This document shows, piece after piece, positions 62,992 through 64,000 of a DNA stretch of 64,000 bases (its first letter is position 1; every line of letters begins with the position of its first letter). The translations under genes were made by a program, and so were the position numbers. Origin of the DNA: Sulfurovum sp. (GTDB lineage Bacteria > Campylobacterota > Campylobacteria > Campylobacterales > Sulfurovaceae); assembly GCA_027049035.1 (NCBI GenBank), contig JALTVI010000107.1:144889-208888 (forward strand), read 5' to 3'. The notes beneath the pieces were generated by a model. The model saw only the letters and a program-made list of their open reading frames with translations. It was not told the DNA's origin and made no database searches.

Positions 62992-64000
62992 ATGCACGAA
63001 CAGACCATAGCGATACATGCAGGATACGAAAAAGATGCGCAGGGGACGATGGCGGTACCGATTTATCAGAGTACGGCGTATGAGTTTCGAGATACCGAAC
63101 ACGCGGCAAATCTCTTTGCACTCAAAGAGCTTGGAAACATCTACACCCGTCTGATGAACCCCACTACCGATGTCTTCGAAAAGCGCTTTGCCGCACTTGA
63201 GGGTGGTGTAGCGGCCATCGGTACGGCTTCTGGAATGGCGGCGATCTTCTATGCCATCGCCAATGTGGCCGAAGCGGGGGAGAATGTGGTTGTCGCCAAG
63301 CAGGTCTATGGCGGAACGACGACACTGACGGGGCATACCATCAAACGCTTTGGCATCGAGACGCGATATTTTGACGTAACAACCCCGGGTGAGATAGAAG
63401 CACTCATCGACGAGAAGACTAAACTGATCATCTTCGAGAGCATCACCAACCCGAGTATCGATGTGGCAGACATCGAAGCTATCGTCGCCATTGCCGACAG
63501 ACACGGGGTGCTTACCTGTGTGGACAATACTGTGGCAACACCGGTTCTTTGTAAACCGCTCTCTTACGGTGTCGACCTGACAGTCCACTCGACAAGCAAG
63601 TACACCACGGGACAGGGGCTTGCGCTTGGAGGCATCATTGTCGAGCGTGAAAATCTGGTTGAGAAGATCAAAGGCAATGCGCGCTACTACCACTTCAACG
63701 AGCCTGATGCAAGTTACCACGGACTTGTTTACAGCGACCTGCCGCTGCCGCTCTTTACACTGCGTGTACGACTGGCACTGCTGCGTGATCTTGGTGGTGC
63801 ACCAAGCCCGTTCAACTCTTGGCTGCATATTCAGGGGCTTGAAACCCTGCCGCTTCGGATGAAGCAGCACTCCGCTTCGGCACTGGCTATTGCAGAGTTC
63901 CTTGAAGCGCATCCGAAGGTTAAACGTGTCAACTACCCCGGACTCAAGAGTTCACCTCAGCATGCGCTTATAGAGAAGTATTTCAAAGAGGGTATGGCAA
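62992..64000 (+). CDS. metY: O-acetylhomoserine sulfhydrylase, 3' end outside window
   Basis: The first 336 residues of a PLP enzyme that makes homocysteine (or methionine) from O-acetylhomoserine and sulfide. It starts MHEQTIAIHAGYEKDAQGT. PLP-binding parts are YTRLMNPTTDVFE, GTASGMAAIFY, VDNTVATPVLCKP and the Lys motif VHSTSKYTTGQGLALGG. AAGGAAGAACA precedes the ATG. No stop occurs before base 64000. With metH (37784) it gives a full route from O-acetylhomoserine to methionine. Confidence 0.94.
   Translation, partial: MHEQTIAIHAGYEKDAQGTMAVPIYQSTAYEFRDTEHAANLFALKELGNIYTRLMNPTTDVFEKRFAALEGGVAAIGTASGMAAIFYAIANVAEAGENVVVAKQVYGGTTTLTGHTIKRFGIETRYFDVTTPGEIEALIDEKTKLIIFESITNPSIDVADIEAIVAIADRHGVLTCVDNTVATPVLCKPLSYGVDLTVHSTSKYTTGQGLALGGIIVERENLVEKIKGNARYYHFNEPDASYHGLVYSDLPLPLFTLRVRLALLRDLGGAPSPFNSWLHIQGLETLPLRMKQHSASALAIAEFLEAHPKVKRVNYPGLKSSPQHALIEKYFKEGMA

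Noticed and set aside
62938-63912. Open frame on the minus strand over metY
   Set aside because: metY reads cleanly on the plus strand with PLP motifs and a good ribosome site.

Overview
The window reads as a chromosome segment of a free-living, non-pathogenic Campylobacterota member close to Sulfurovum/Sulfurimonas (inference). The support is the core gene set, a PEB4-like periplasmic isomerase, an Aer/CetB-type PAS protein, an RpoN-type promoter, and extended -10 promoters of the form gcTATAAT without an obvious -35. It holds ordinary metabolic and housekeeping operons, interrupted by a signalling block, a repeat-protein operon, a tRNA array and a small AT-rich accessory island. No phage, complete IS element, CRISPR array or rRNA was seen.

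Layout. 1-10642: a signalling block with a LuxR-type regulator (cut by the window), a receiver-only protein, a FIST sensor, a soluble hybrid histidine kinase, an HPt protein, four tandem secreted PilJ/NarX-like proteins and a large membrane hybrid kinase. 10636-16355 (minus): truA-lptG/F-pilD-uppS-coaBC-glmU, tightly overlapped, then a secreted TPR-like protein. 17525-21590: trmA and two divergent DASS-type anion transporters. 21639-25762 (minus): an RpoN-type promoter drives a small proline-rich protein, a roughly 1000-codon FG-GAP repeat protein broken by one amber codon, and a lipoprotein. 25992-28881 (minus): DUF47/PiT phosphate uptake, a CoA-binding protein and a HAD protein. 28973-36753: selD-mnmH, ilvA, ppx/gppA, ilvBN, lpxD. 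36808-37783: a small protein and a PAS protein behind a GEMM-I (c-di-GMP type) riboswitch. 37784-43341: metH, a zinc-ribbon protein, and trpB coupled to a cytochrome b. 43446-52983: small proteins, an M20 dipeptidase, PPK2, endonuclease III, a parvulin and its parvulin-less relative, fbaA, a PLP enzyme, hisD. 52977-54340 (minus): a RelE/RHH toxin-antitoxin pair and eight tRNAs. 54435-60697: pncC, ileS, a 41-residue membrane protein, gatA, guaB. 60827-62978: AT-rich accessory genes (HigA-like, methyltransferase, GIY-YIG, two antitoxins, a toxin remnant). The window ends inside metY.

Strongest leads: (1) the FIST/phosphorelay block beside an array of four stand-alone periplasmic PilJ-like proteins, the fourth having lost the family motif; (2) the GEMM-I riboswitch before an energy-taxis PAS gene; (3) the RpoN-driven FG-GAP operon with an internal TAG between 165-bp repeats; (4) different DNA heptamers, all repeated with period 7, scattered through the window and clustered in one PLP gene; (5) a deletion-scarred toxin behind an intact antitoxin.
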